Of a stretch of DNA of 20,108 bases, positions 8,217-15,680 are shown piece after piece. Below the pieces are notes generated by a model that was given only the letters and a program-made list of their open reading frames with translations, did no database searches and had not been told where the DNA came from. The stretch covers positions 1-20,108 of the forward strand of contig DATKKE010000061.1 of assembly GCA_035543455.1 (NCBI GenBank). Direction: 5' to 3'. This stretch comes from CAIKOD01 sp035543455 (GTDB lineage: Archaea; Halobacteriota; Methanomicrobia; Methanomicrobiales; Methanospirillaceae). Each line of letters starts with the position of its first letter. Positions within the stretch are counted from its first letter, which is position 1. A program made the translations under genes and the position numbers.

Positions 8217-9397
8217 GCAGTAACCCCCTGCATGGCCGCCATATCGGCTACATCCTTGTCCCCTCTCCCCGAAAGGTTAATCACAACAATATCGTCACCA
8301 GAAAATGTTCCGGCCATTCTTCTCACTGCGGCAACTGCATGGGCCGATTCCAGTGCGGGGATAATTCCTTCCCGGCTGGAAAGGTAGCGGAAGGCTGATA
8401 TCGCTTCCTCATCGGATACGGCGGTATATTCAACACGGCCCGAATCTTTCAGCATGCTGTGTTCCGGGCCGACTCCCGGATAATCCAGACCGGCGGAGAT
8501 GCTGTGGGTCTCCTGGACCTGGCCGTTCATGTCCTGGAGGAGATAAGAAAATGCACCATGCAACACCCCGGGACTTCCTCCGCAAAGGGTTGCGCCGTGT
8601 TTTCCTGATGCGAGTCCGAGACCGCCGGCCTCCGCACCGATCATGGTTACCCCGTCACCGAGGAACGGATGAAAGAGCCCGATTGCGTTGGAACCACCTC
8701 CCACACAGGCAACGAGACAGTCCGGGAGCCTGCCTTCGCTCCTGTTCACCTGCTCTTTTACCTCACGGCCAATTACGACCTGGAAGTCCCTGACGATTGC
8801 CGGAAAAGGATGAGGACCGACAACGGAACCGAGAAGGTAATGAGTGTCAGAAACATTCGTAACCCAGTCCCGGAGGGCCTCGTTAACGGCATCTTTTAAT
8901 GTTTTTGTACCTGACTGAACGGGAATAACTCTGGCACCCAGCAGCTCCATCCGAAAAACATTGAGGCGCTGACGGTTCATATCAACCTCGCCCATGTATA
9001 CCTCAACCGGAATGCCGAGCATTGCACCTGCGATTGCCGTGGCAACGCCATGTTGCCCTGCCCCGGTCTCTGCAATCAGCCTTTTTTTACCCATATATTT
9101 TGCAAGGAGCGCCTGCCCGAGCGTATTATTCAATTTATGGGCCCCGCCGTGGAGGAGATCTTCCCGCTTGAGATAGATTCTCGCCCCGATATCTTCCGAC
9201 ATGTGGGAACAGAACGTGAGGGGGGTCGGACGACCGGCATAGTCAGCCAGGTACGTCCCGAGTTCGCCTGCAAACCGGGAATCTGCGGAAAGGCGCCTGT
9301 ACGAAGATTCAAGTTCGATCAGTGCTGCCATCAGGGCTTCAGGCACGAATTGCCCACCAAATTCCCCGAATCGTCCCCTGCGTCCAGTTTGGTTCAT
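8213..9397 (-). CDS. trpB: Tryptophan synthase beta subunit (TrpB1 type)
   Basis: TrpB joins indole and serine to make tryptophan using pyridoxal phosphate. The 394 residues contain the cofactor lysine Lys88 in 'HGGAHKLNNTLGQ', the catalytic glutamate Glu110 in 'LIAETGAGQHG', the phosphate-binding 'GGGSNAIG' (233-240) and 'SAGLDYPGVGPEHS'. The N-terminal 'GRFGEFGGQFVPE' and the short length mark the TrpB1 form that works with TrpA, not the longer stand-alone TrpB2. The start overlaps the trpF stop by 4 nt and the stop overlaps the trpA start by 4 nt, consistent with coupled synthesis of the alpha2beta2 complex. Confidence 0.97.
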   Translation of the reverse strand: MNQTGRRGRFGEFGGQFVPEALMAALIELESSYRRLSADSRFAGELGTYLADYAGRPTPLTFCSHMSEDIGARIYLKREDLLHGGAHKLNNTLGQALLAKYMGKKRLIAETGAGQHGVATAIAGAMLGIPVEVYMGEVDMNRQRLNVFRMELLGARVIPVQSGTKTLKDAVNEALRDWVTNVSDTHYLLGSVVGPHPFPAIVRDFQVVIGREVKEQVNRSEGRLPDCLVACVGGGSNAIGLFHPFLGDGVTMIGAEAGGLGLASGKHGATLCGGSPGVLHGAFSYLLQDMNGQVQETHSISAGLDYPGVGPEHSMLKDSGRVEYTAVSDEEAISAFRYLSSREGIIPALESAHAVAAVRRMAGTFSGDDIVVINLSGRGDKDVADMAAMQGVTA

Positions 9398-9972
9398 TCA
9401 TCACACTCCTTCGAGGCCAGGATAAAGGCCCTGACAAGCCCGGGGTCTTTTATTCCCGGTGAGGATTCGACGCCGCTCGCGACATCCACCGCATACGGCC
9501 GTATCTCGAGAATTGCATCCCTGACGTTACCCGGATTCAGACCACCTGCGAGAATTACAGGAACGGCAGATTTTTTTACCGCATTTTTTGCAAATTCCGG
9601 ATTATAGTGCTTTCCGCTCCCAAGACTGTCGTCAACCACTATGGCATCACAATCCATGGGAATGGTATCCCCCTGCCCGATTACCCGGATTAATTTCACC
9701 CCGTCATTCTCCCGCACCCTGAAATGGTGTGAGACCTGCACCGTGGAGGGGTTCAGGCTGATAATATCAGAAAAATCACGTTCCGACCGGGTGTGGCTTA
9801 CCAGTACCCCGCAGGTATCCCGTCCCAACGCTGCAAGAATTCGCTTCGCCACCGACAGGGATACATTTCTCGGCGACTGGCTGCATACCACGATCCCGAT
9901 TGCATCTGCCCCTGATGATTCGGCGAATAATGCGTCTCCGATCGTTGTTACACCACATATTTTCACGCGCAT
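9394..9972 (-). CDS. trpF: Phosphoribosylanthranilate isomerase
   Basis: TrpF performs the Amadori rearrangement of N-(5'-phosphoribosyl)anthranilate. I chose ATG at 9972 because the conserved N-terminus is 'MRVKICGVTT'; the open frame extends 24 codons further up, but those residues are unlike the family and lie inside trpC. The resulting 192 residues are a normal to slightly short TrpF. Cys6 in 'KICG' is the general base, Asp114 or Asp115 in 'IVVDD' the likely general acid, and 'LAGGLNP' (141-147) and 'DVASGVE' (163-169) bind phosphate. The start overlaps the end of trpC by 10 nt, the only junction in the operon that is not a simple ATGA. Confidence 0.95.
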   Translation of the reverse strand: MRVKICGVTTIGDALFAESSGADAIGIVVCSQSPRNVSLSVAKRILAALGRDTCGVLVSHTRSERDFSDIISLNPSTVQVSHHFRVRENDGVKLIRVIGQGDTIPMDCDAIVVDDSLGSGKHYNPEFAKNAVKKSAVPVILAGGLNPGNVRDAILEIRPYAVDVASGVESSPGIKDPGLVRAFILASKECDE

Positions 9973-10727
9973 GCCAATCCCTCGAGCGCTTTTACCGGGT
10001 CTGAAGACCTCATCAGGGAACTTCCCACCAGGTACGCATCGCAATAGCGACTCAGGTACCTGATGTCGCAGGGCCAGAAAATGCCGCTTTCAGATACGAT
10101 CGTGATCTGGTCTCTCCTGATTTTTTCGGCGATGAGCCGGGTCGTTTTCAGGCACGTTTTCATGGTCCTGAGATCCCGGTTATTGATCCCGATCAGCCTG
10201 GCTCCAGAACCGGCCGCTGCCGGGACCTCATCGGCCGAATGTATTTCCACGAGTGGTTCGAGCGAGAAACGGTGACATTCTTCGACGAAGGATGCAAGCT
10301 GGTCACCGAGCAGCCCCGCGATAAGCAGAACCGCATCGGCTCCGAGGAAGCGGCTCTCGTAAATCTGCCGTTTATCGATAATAAAATCCTTCCTAAGCAC
10401 CGGCAGGTCTGTTGTGGCTTTCACCTGCCTTATATTGTCCGGATCGCCCCGGAAGAAAAACGGTTCCGTCAGGACCGAAAGAGCTGTCGCTCCTCCCCGT
10501 GTCATCATTCCGGCAAGCCTCGCAGGGTCTTCATAATTGCGGAGCAAGCCGGCCGATGGAGACGCATATTTTATTTCCGCAATGATTGCATTTTTCCGGC
10601 ATTTCGAGTGAATAGCCCCAAGGAGACTTTTAACCGTCCCCGGCTCAACTCCATGCGACACCCGGTATTCCGGAAGATCCTCTATGCGTTCCCGGGTCCT
10701 GCCGACGATCTCGTCCAGGATCATCAT
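9963..10727 (-). CDS. trpC: Indole-3-glycerol phosphate synthase
   Basis: TrpC closes the indole ring. The 254 residues show the family catalytic set: Glu51 and Lys53 in 'EIKYASPSAG', Lys113 in 'PVLRKDFII', Glu161 in 'PLVEIHSADE', Asn182/183 in 'IGINNRDLRT' and Ser212 in 'VSESGI'. 'SPSAG' replaces the more common SPSKG. The start has two consecutive ATG codons (10727 and 10724). The first overlaps the trpD stop in an ATGA and is preferred. It is a stand-alone gene, not fused to trpF as in E. coli. Confidence 0.96.
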   Translation of the reverse strand: MMILDEIVGRTRERIEDLPEYRVSHGVEPGTVKSLLGAIHSKCRKNAIIAEIKYASPSAGLLRNYEDPARLAGMMTRGGATALSVLTEPFFFRGDPDNIRQVKATTDLPVLRKDFIIDKRQIYESRFLGADAVLLIAGLLGDQLASFVEECHRFSLEPLVEIHSADEVPAAAGSGARLIGINNRDLRTMKTCLKTTRLIAEKIRRDQITIVSESGIFWPCDIRYLSRYCDAYLVGSSLMRSSDPVKALEGLACA

Positions 10728-11737
10728 CCATCACCTGCCAATTCTATCAGTGAACCGAGCTTGTCCATCGCCTTCCCGGAATCTATCGACGAGGCGGCTG
10801 CATCCATCCCGCTCCTGATAGAACCGGCTTTTCCGGCTGTATAGATTGCTGCACCGGCATTTAAGAGGACGACATCGCGGCAGGCACCTTTCTCCCCCCC
10901 GAGCACATCGATAAGGATACGGGCGTTCTGACCTGCATCTCCTCCGGCAATATCTTCCGGCAGGACTTTGGGAATACCGAAATCGAGGCAGCTGATAATA
11001 CTATGACTGAGCTCCCCGTCTTTCAGTTCGGTAATCTGGGTTGTCCCCGTTGTAGTAATTTCGTCCATGCCGCTACCGTGGACAACCATCCCCCGGGCCG
11101 TTCCCAGTCGCCGAAGCACTTCTCCGAACGTACCGGTAAGATCCGGGCTGTACACCCCGATCAGTTGCGCTCCCGTACGCGCTGGATTCGTAAGGGGGCC
11201 AAGAAGGTTAAACACCGTCCTGATGCCAATCTCCCGTCTGACTCCCGAGACCCTTCCCATGGCGGGATGGTAGAAAGGGGCGAACAGGAATACAATTCCT
11301 GTCTGTTTCATGACCTCCGCATTCCTGCCAGGGGGGAGTCCAAGGTTCATGCCAAGGGCTTCAAGCACATCGGCCGAACCACATCTGCCCGATGCACTCC
11401 GGTTCCCGTGTTTGACGACCGGTACCCCGGCGCCGGCAACAACGAATGCTGCGGTTGTGCTGATATTAAAACTCAGTGAGTTATCGCCACCCGTCCCGCA
11501 GGTATCGATGGCCATTCCGGGCACCGGTGGATAAAATGGTATCGCCGATGCCCTCATAACCCGTGCAAATGCCGTAATTTCTTCAGTCGAGGGGCCTTTC
11601 GCCTGCAACGCGGTCAGGAACGCTGCTATCTGGCCATCGGTCGCGTCTCCCGAGATTAATTCGTGCATTACCATCTCCGCCTGGGAACGGGTCAGATCGG
11701 TTCCCGCAATAGCCATGGCGATTGCTTCCCTGATCAT
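10724..11737 (-). CDS. trpD: Anthranilate phosphoribosyltransferase
   Basis: TrpD transfers the phosphoribosyl group of PRPP to anthranilate. With ATG at 11737 the protein has 337 residues, the normal length; the frame extends 19 codons upstream, but that part is unlike the family and would overlap trpG deeply. Motifs in this numbering are the PRPP loop 'CGTGGD' (80-85), 'FNISTTAAFV' (about 90-99), 'KHGNRSASGRCGSADVLEALG' (109-129) and 'GIRTVFNLLGPLTNPA'. 'SASGRCGSAD' differs slightly from the usual AVSSRSGSAD. The chosen ATG overlaps the trpG TGA by 4 nt and the stop overlaps the trpC start by 4 nt. Confidence 0.96.
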   Translation of the reverse strand: MIREAIAMAIAGTDLTRSQAEMVMHELISGDATDGQIAAFLTALQAKGPSTEEITAFARVMRASAIPFYPPVPGMAIDTCGTGGDNSLSFNISTTAAFVVAGAGVPVVKHGNRSASGRCGSADVLEALGMNLGLPPGRNAEVMKQTGIVFLFAPFYHPAMGRVSGVRREIGIRTVFNLLGPLTNPARTGAQLIGVYSPDLTGTFGEVLRRLGTARGMVVHGSGMDEITTTGTTQITELKDGELSHSIISCLDFGIPKVLPEDIAGGDAGQNARILIDVLGGEKGACRDVVLLNAGAAIYTAGKAGSIRSGMDAAASSIDSGKAMDKLGSLIELAGDG

Positions 11738-12315
11738 TGGGATCTTACCCCGTTTTTTAGAAAATTCCCGAGCAGTCTCGGGCCCTCGCTGCATAAGATA
11801 CTTTCAGGATGGAACTGGATTCCCTCCATCGGGTAATCCCGGTGCCGAACACCCATGACGTAATTGTCATCGAGGCTTGTTGCCGTGACTTCCAGTGTCT
11901 CCGGTAAAGAGTCCCTTTCTGCTATAAGCGAATGGTACCGGGTTGCTGGGAATGGATTTTTAATGCCATGATAAAGTCCTCTCCCGTGATGGGAGATCTG
12001 CGATGTCTTCCCGTGCATCAGGTGTGTTCCCTGGACCACTTTTCCGCCGGAGATAAAGCAGATGGCCTGGTGACCAAGACATACACCGAGGGTAGGGATC
12101 TCCCTTGAAAGAGTTTTGATAACATGAAGGCTGAGACCGGAGTCTTCAGGACGCCCGGGCCCGGGAGAGAGTATAATCCTGTCGGGTTCGATTCCTTCAA
12201 GCATTCTCGGATCTTCATCTGATTTTACAACGACCGGAGTACATCCCTGTGACCCGACAATCTGGCAAAGATTATAGGTAAAACTGTCATAACAGTCGAT
12301 CACGAGCACCTTCAT
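11734..12315 (-). CDS. trpG: Anthranilate synthase glutaminase subunit
   Basis: TrpG is the class I glutamine amidotransferase that supplies ammonia to TrpE. The 193 residues contain the catalytic triad Cys79 in 'GVCLGHQ', His169 and Glu171 in 'QFHPESI', plus the oxyanion 'LSPGPGRPEDSG' (49-60) and the TrpG-typical 'MHGKTSQISH'. It follows trpE with an ATGA overlap and precedes trpD with another, so it is a dedicated trp subunit. A PabA role shared with folate-type pathways is less likely given this position. Confidence 0.96.
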   Translation of the reverse strand: MKVLVIDCYDSFTYNLCQIVGSQGCTPVVVKSDEDPRMLEGIEPDRIILSPGPGRPEDSGLSLHVIKTLSREIPTLGVCLGHQAICFISGGKVVQGTHLMHGKTSQISHHGRGLYHGIKNPFPATRYHSLIAERDSLPETLEVTATSLDDNYVMGVRHRDYPMEGIQFHPESILCSEGPRLLGNFLKNGVRSQ

Positions 12316-13976
12316 GCGCTTCCTCCGGCGAGTTGTACCGCCTGCTTCATTGCAGCAAGTTTTTGATTGGTTTCAATCCATTCGCGGTCAGGATCGGAGT
12401 CCGCAACAATACCCGCACCTGCCTGGACCAAGGCCTTGCCGTCCTTGACAACCGCAGTCCTTATCGCAATGGCGAATTCCAATCCCTCGTCAAACCCGAT
12501 GTACCCGACCGCCCCTGCATAAAGCCCCCGGGGACCTGGTTCGTGTTCGTCAATGATCTCGATTGCCCGGATTTTCGGGGCACCCGAAACGGTCCCCGCA
12601 GGAAAACATGCCCGGAACACGTCAAACCTGTCAAAATTCTGTGCAATTTTCCCGGTCACCGTCGATACGATGTGCTGGACATGGGAGTACTTTCCAACCT
12701 GCATAAACTGAGGAACCCTGACAGATCCATACGAGCATACGCTACCGATATCATTTCTCGCAAGATCGACCAGCATAACATGCTCTGCCCGTTCTTTCTG
12801 GTCAAGGAGAAGCTCTTTTTCGAGTGTCCTGTCCTCTTCTTCATTAGTTCCCCGTTTTCTTGTCCCCGCTATGGGTACGGTGGTAACAGTTCGCCCTTCC
12901 ACCCTGACGAGCATTTCCGGGCTGGCTCCGATTACTGAATAATCGGGGAACTCGAGATAATACATGTAAGGACTTGGATTGATTGTCCTGAGCGCCTGAT
13001 ACAGTGACAGGGGATTTTCCCGGAATATATAGGCCTCTTTTCTTGAAATTACTGCCTGCACAACTTCCCCGGAGTGAATTAATTCCTTTACCCGCCTTAC
13101 CGAACGGGTATACGTATCTTTTTCACCTTCAGGCCTGCTGAATTCTGGAAGAACAACACTATCACTATTTGCGGCACCTGTCTTGACCGGTGCCTGGATC
13201 TCGGTATCATCACGCCCGCCTGATGTACCCCGCGTTGTTCCTGATATGACCCGCCTTTCCAGTTGATCAACACCACCTGAATGGTTGTGCCGTTCAAGAA
13301 ATTTTTCGACAAAACCCCTTCTTTCGAGGAGGGTTGCCAGGTTTTCCGTGAATAATTCATCCGGATCATTACCATTTCCGGTTATCACATTTCTTACGAT
13401 CCAGAGATCTGACTGATAGTGATCGAGAACCATACAATCGAGGCAGAGCATAAATTCCGCTACAGGACCAGCGATTTCAGATTTGTGGCGTACCCGTGCA
13501 GATCCGGGAAGGAGGGAATAGACGAGGTCATACGAGAAGTAGCCTACCAGGCCGCCTGAGAAACGGGGAACGTGAGGTGATACAACATTGAACGTATTGA
13601 TAAGGGTTTTGATCGTATCGATTGCATCCTTTCCATGCGGAACCTGAATATTTCCAAAGTACCGGGGATCCCCGGAGATCTCCGTACAATCATGATAACA
13701 GGTGACTCTCAATACAGGATCGGTACCAATAAACGAATATGTTGCGATTTTTCTGTCGCCATCCATGGATTCGAGCAGGAAACCCCGGGAAGGCTCTCCG
13801 GTTTCTCCGGGTGGTTTCATGACCAGGTTTCTGTACAGTTCAACCGGTGAAAATGGTGGGACCGGTACCCTGACAAAGAGGGGAATTATACAGGGTTCCC
13901 CAGATCGTTCTGCAAGATATCGGAATCTTTCGCTGTCGAGGTTCGGAATACTGCAGCCATTCATGGGTGTTTCCAT
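12312..13976 (-). CDS. trpE: Anthranilate synthase component I
   Basis: TrpE converts chorismate and ammonia to anthranilate and is the usual feedback point of the pathway. In the 554-residue form starting at ATG 13976, the tryptophan-binding motif 'LLES' is at 67-70 and the catalytic blocks are 'PIAGTRKRG' (369-377), 'DLARNDIG' (404-411) and 'FPAGTVSGAPK' (458-468). A low-complexity stretch of about 45 residues (about 238-280, Gly/Thr/Ser/Asp-rich) lies between the N-terminal and chorismate-binding halves and makes the protein longer than most. I chose 13976 because GGTGAT (13986-13991), a match to the archaeal anti-Shine-Dalgarno, precedes it by 9 nt. The frame is open back to 14120, but that part overlaps the promoter. 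ATG 13964 is a second alternative. Confidence 0.94.
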   Translation of the reverse strand: METPMNGCSIPNLDSERFRYLAERSGEPCIIPLFVRVPVPPFSPVELYRNLVMKPPGETGEPSRGFLLESMDGDRKIATYSFIGTDPVLRVTCYHDCTEISGDPRYFGNIQVPHGKDAIDTIKTLINTFNVVSPHVPRFSGGLVGYFSYDLVYSLLPGSARVRHKSEIAGPVAEFMLCLDCMVLDHYQSDLWIVRNVITGNGNDPDELFTENLATLLERRGFVEKFLERHNHSGGVDQLERRVISGTTRGTSGGRDDTEIQAPVKTGAANSDSVVLPEFSRPEGEKDTYTRSVRRVKELIHSGEVVQAVISRKEAYIFRENPLSLYQALRTINPSPYMYYLEFPDYSVIGASPEMLVRVEGRTVTTVPIAGTRKRGTNEEEDRTLEKELLLDQKERAEHVMLVDLARNDIGSVCSYGSVRVPQFMQVGKYSHVQHIVSTVTGKIAQNFDRFDVFRACFPAGTVSGAPKIRAIEIIDEHEPGPRGLYAGAVGYIGFDEGLEFAIAIRTAVVKDGKALVQAGAGIVADSDPDREWIETNQKLAAMKQAVQLAGGSA

Positions 13977-14098
13977 TCCACCGGCATCACCCTCTTCTGG
14001 CAGGACTCCGGGAAGATCCCGGCCCGCCGGTTTCTGAACGCCCGCTTTATTGAAGCATTGGTTTTCATATGCAGGTATCATATATTTTGTTATAATAA

Positions 14099-14126
14099 AT
14101 ACATTATGGTATAAAATCATACATTA
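14099..14126. promoter_or_regulatory. Candidate trp operator, two direct repeats
   Basis: ATACATTA occurs at 14099-14106 and again at 14119-14126, a 20-bp period or about two helical turns. The pair lies just downstream of the trpE TATA box and spans the inferred transcription start, where a bound repressor would block initiation. The tryptophan repressor TrpY of Methanothermobacter is known to act at such a place, though its box has a different sequence. No regulator gene is in this window, so the binding protein is unknown. Confidence 0.35.
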
Positions 14127-14128
14127 AA

Positions 14129-14141
14129 GCATTTATATGTG
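14129..14141 (-). promoter_or_regulatory. trpE: TATA box of the trp operon
   Basis: On the minus strand this reads CACATATAAATGC, a good archaeal TATA box. Transcription would start about 25 bp on, near 14110, giving a leader of about 130 nt before the chosen trpE start. The surrounding 14050-14150 is markedly AT-rich compared with the rest of the window. Confidence 0.55.
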
Positions 14142-14263
14142 GATTGATTTTTTTGTCTGGTTTTCATTGGTTATATTCAGATTCAGTGAGGATGTCTTGA
14201 TCGGGGCGAAAAATACGGAATTCCGGGGAAGTCATTGATTAAACCAAGGAGACGACTTCATTT

Positions 14264-14280
14264 ACAAAAATTATTATTAT
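14264..14280 (+). promoter_or_regulatory. TATA-like stretch before the DUF2703-like gene
   Basis: An A/T-only stretch (AAAAATTATTATTATTT) lies about 62-78 bp before the ATG at 14342. It would place the transcription start near 14298, with a leader of about 45 nt that contains the ribosome binding site. Confidence 0.35.
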
Positions 14281-14341
14281 TTGAAAATGATGGTTGACAT
14301 AACGGTCAGATATCCGGATTATTAACACCGGGAAGTGCCTC

Positions 14342-14725
14342 ATGGTCGTGAACGTCGATATTCTATGGGAACATTACGGATATCAGAATGATCTACCCTA
14401 TATTGCTTCCGATACCGGAAAAGTGCTATCCCAATTGCTCAAAGACCTCGTTCCGGCTCTCGAACAGGAAGGAATTGCCCTTTCATTTCGTGATGTAGTC
14501 CTGGAACCCGGTTCCCCGGTAAAACCGCGGGTTTTGATGAACGGGCGTTTATTTGATGACGTCCTCGTTGAAGTGGCCGGAGAACAACGCCAATGCGAGG
14601 GGCGAAGGTGGGAAATGGGTCTCCCTGTCTCATTTCCGACGGTGTCTGTCAACAATATGTCCTATACAAGCGTCCCTGAATTGCTGTTCAGAAAAGCCCT
14701 GCTCAGGGCTGCAGGGATCATCTAA
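14342..14725 (+). CDS. DUF2703-like protein lacking the family cysteines
   Basis: The 127-residue protein matches DUF2703 in layout: a first strand 'VDILWEHYG', a helix 'TGKVLSQLLKDLVPALEQEGI', a strand 'ALSFRDVVL', an 'RVLMNGRLFDDVL' strand-turn (family: S.SILINGVPLEEI-like), and the C-terminal 'YTSVPELLFRKALLRAAG' (family: Y.EIPEELI..AI..AA). DUF2703 proteins have a thioredoxin-like outline and usually carry a C..C near the start and a Cys cluster before the last strand. Here the first pair is replaced by 'YIASDTG', and only Cys85 (QRQCEGRRW) remains of the cluster. The start at ATG 14342 has GGGAAGTG just upstream, and a TATA-like AAAATTATTATTATTT lies at about 14265-14280. The gene diverges from trpE. 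The function is unknown. Confidence 0.75.
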   Translation: MVVNVDILWEHYGYQNDLPYIASDTGKVLSQLLKDLVPALEQEGIALSFRDVVLEPGSPVKPRVLMNGRLFDDVLVEVAGEQRQCEGRRWEMGLPVSFPTVSVNNMSYTSVPELLFRKALLRAAGII

Positions 14726-14805
14726 GTGCATGGATCGGCATTCGCCGGACTTCCCGGTTTCGGATTACGATCAGATGAAAGAATGGTACCGCACTGGCCG
14801 GGAAC

Positions 14806-14816
14806 AAAATTATATT
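14806..14816 (+). promoter_or_regulatory. TATA-like element for a leaderless lipoprotein transcript
   Basis: AAATTATATTC is centred about 28 bp before the ATG at 14840. There is no Shine-Dalgarno sequence in between, so this spacing suggests a leaderless mRNA and supports ATG 14840 over the longer open frame. Confidence 0.45.
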
Positions 14817-14839
14817 CTCTGGCTGATCATTCGTTATGT

Positions 14840-15547
14840 ATGCACAACCGGTATCAACTCGTAGTGATCGTCCTTTGTTTCCTGTCAGTTGCATCGGGTT
14901 GTATCCTTGCAGGGTGTACTTCCCTGCCTGGGACCCCTGCCGTGCAGGCTCCCCCGGTTACACCTGCCCCAACGGTACCTCCTGCCGAAACGCCGGCCGT
15001 ACCTGCAACCACCGTGACGCAAAAAACTGTTTCAACAATGGTTCCACCCAGTCCCACGACTGCCCCCCCGGTTGTCGATGGAGCATTCCTCACCGCTTAC
15101 TCAGATTCGCAGGCGAAAATTCTTACGATCCTCACGAATATCAATAATGAGATTATAAAGGACGGGAATCCGAATGCAACCATACCCGATTATACCGCCC
15201 TTGGAAGTTATGGTCGCCAGCTGGGCATGGTCGTAGTTTCTGAAACCCAGAGTATGCAGAAGTTCAGGCAGTTTGATGACCCCGCAAATGAAGCTCTCCG
15301 CGACCAGTATGTCTCCTATCTTTCTGCCCTCCAGCCTTTTGCAGGTAATATCGAAGCGGGGGGGGGAGTGGCCCAGAAACGCCAGTACTCCGTGGCAGGC
15401 CAGTATTTCGCAAATTCACAGAATGACCTTGGTGTCGTAAGAAATGTTCCATTGCCCGAGCAACGAGCGGTAATCAACCAGATACGGGTAAATCTTGGAC
15501 CTCTCCAGGACCTCCTGCAAAGGGAGGCAACCGGGGCCGGTTTCTGA
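14840..15547 (+). CDS. Secreted lipoprotein with helical C-terminal domain
   Basis: The frame is open from 14726, but ATG at 14840 starts a proper signal peptide: MHNRYQL, a hydrophobic core, then a lipobox ending at Cys22 (SVASGC) or, more likely, Cys27 (CILAGC). The protein has 235 residues. A Pro/Thr/Ala-rich linker of about 55 residues leads to a domain of about 155 residues that is mainly polar and helical, beginning 'FLTAYSDSQAKILTILTNINNEI' and ending 'VNLGPLQDLLQREATG'. I recognise no family. It is likely lipid-anchored outside the membrane. A run of nine G (15358-15366) lies inside the gene and encodes part of an Ala-Gly-Gly-Gly turn. An oligo-T tract follows the stop. Confidence 0.8.
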   Translation: MHNRYQLVVIVLCFLSVASGCILAGCTSLPGTPAVQAPPVTPAPTVPPAETPAVPATTVTQKTVSTMVPPSPTTAPPVVDGAFLTAYSDSQAKILTILTNINNEIIKDGNPNATIPDYTALGSYGRQLGMVVVSETQSMQKFRQFDDPANEALRDQYVSYLSALQPFAGNIEAGGGVAQKRQYSVAGQYFANSQNDLGVVRNVPLPEQRAVINQIRVNLGPLQDLLQREATGAGF

Positions 15548-15549
15548 TC

Positions 15550-15557
15550 TTTTTTTT
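15550..15557 (+). terminator. Oligo-T terminator after the secreted lipoprotein
   Basis: Eight T begin 3 nt after the stop codon at 15547, a typical archaeal termination signal. Confidence 0.5.
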
Positions 15558-15680
15558 ATTCCGACTGAAATTGATCTCTTGTTTGTCATATACGGTGATA
15601 TCCGGAACTATTCCTCACTTTCACTTCCCCTGAAATACCTTTATCTGGCTGGAACATGATGCGTTACCTGGTGAGCAAGA

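Noticed and set aside
10239..10844. Long plus-strand frame of 201 codons
   Set aside because: It lies entirely opposite trpC and trpD, whose motifs are complete. Its translation shows no family and is rich in Arg, Pro and Ser as expected for an antisense frame.
12333..12938. Long plus-strand frame of 201 codons
   Set aside because: It is antisense to the conserved C-terminal half of trpE and has no recognisable domain or ribosome binding site.
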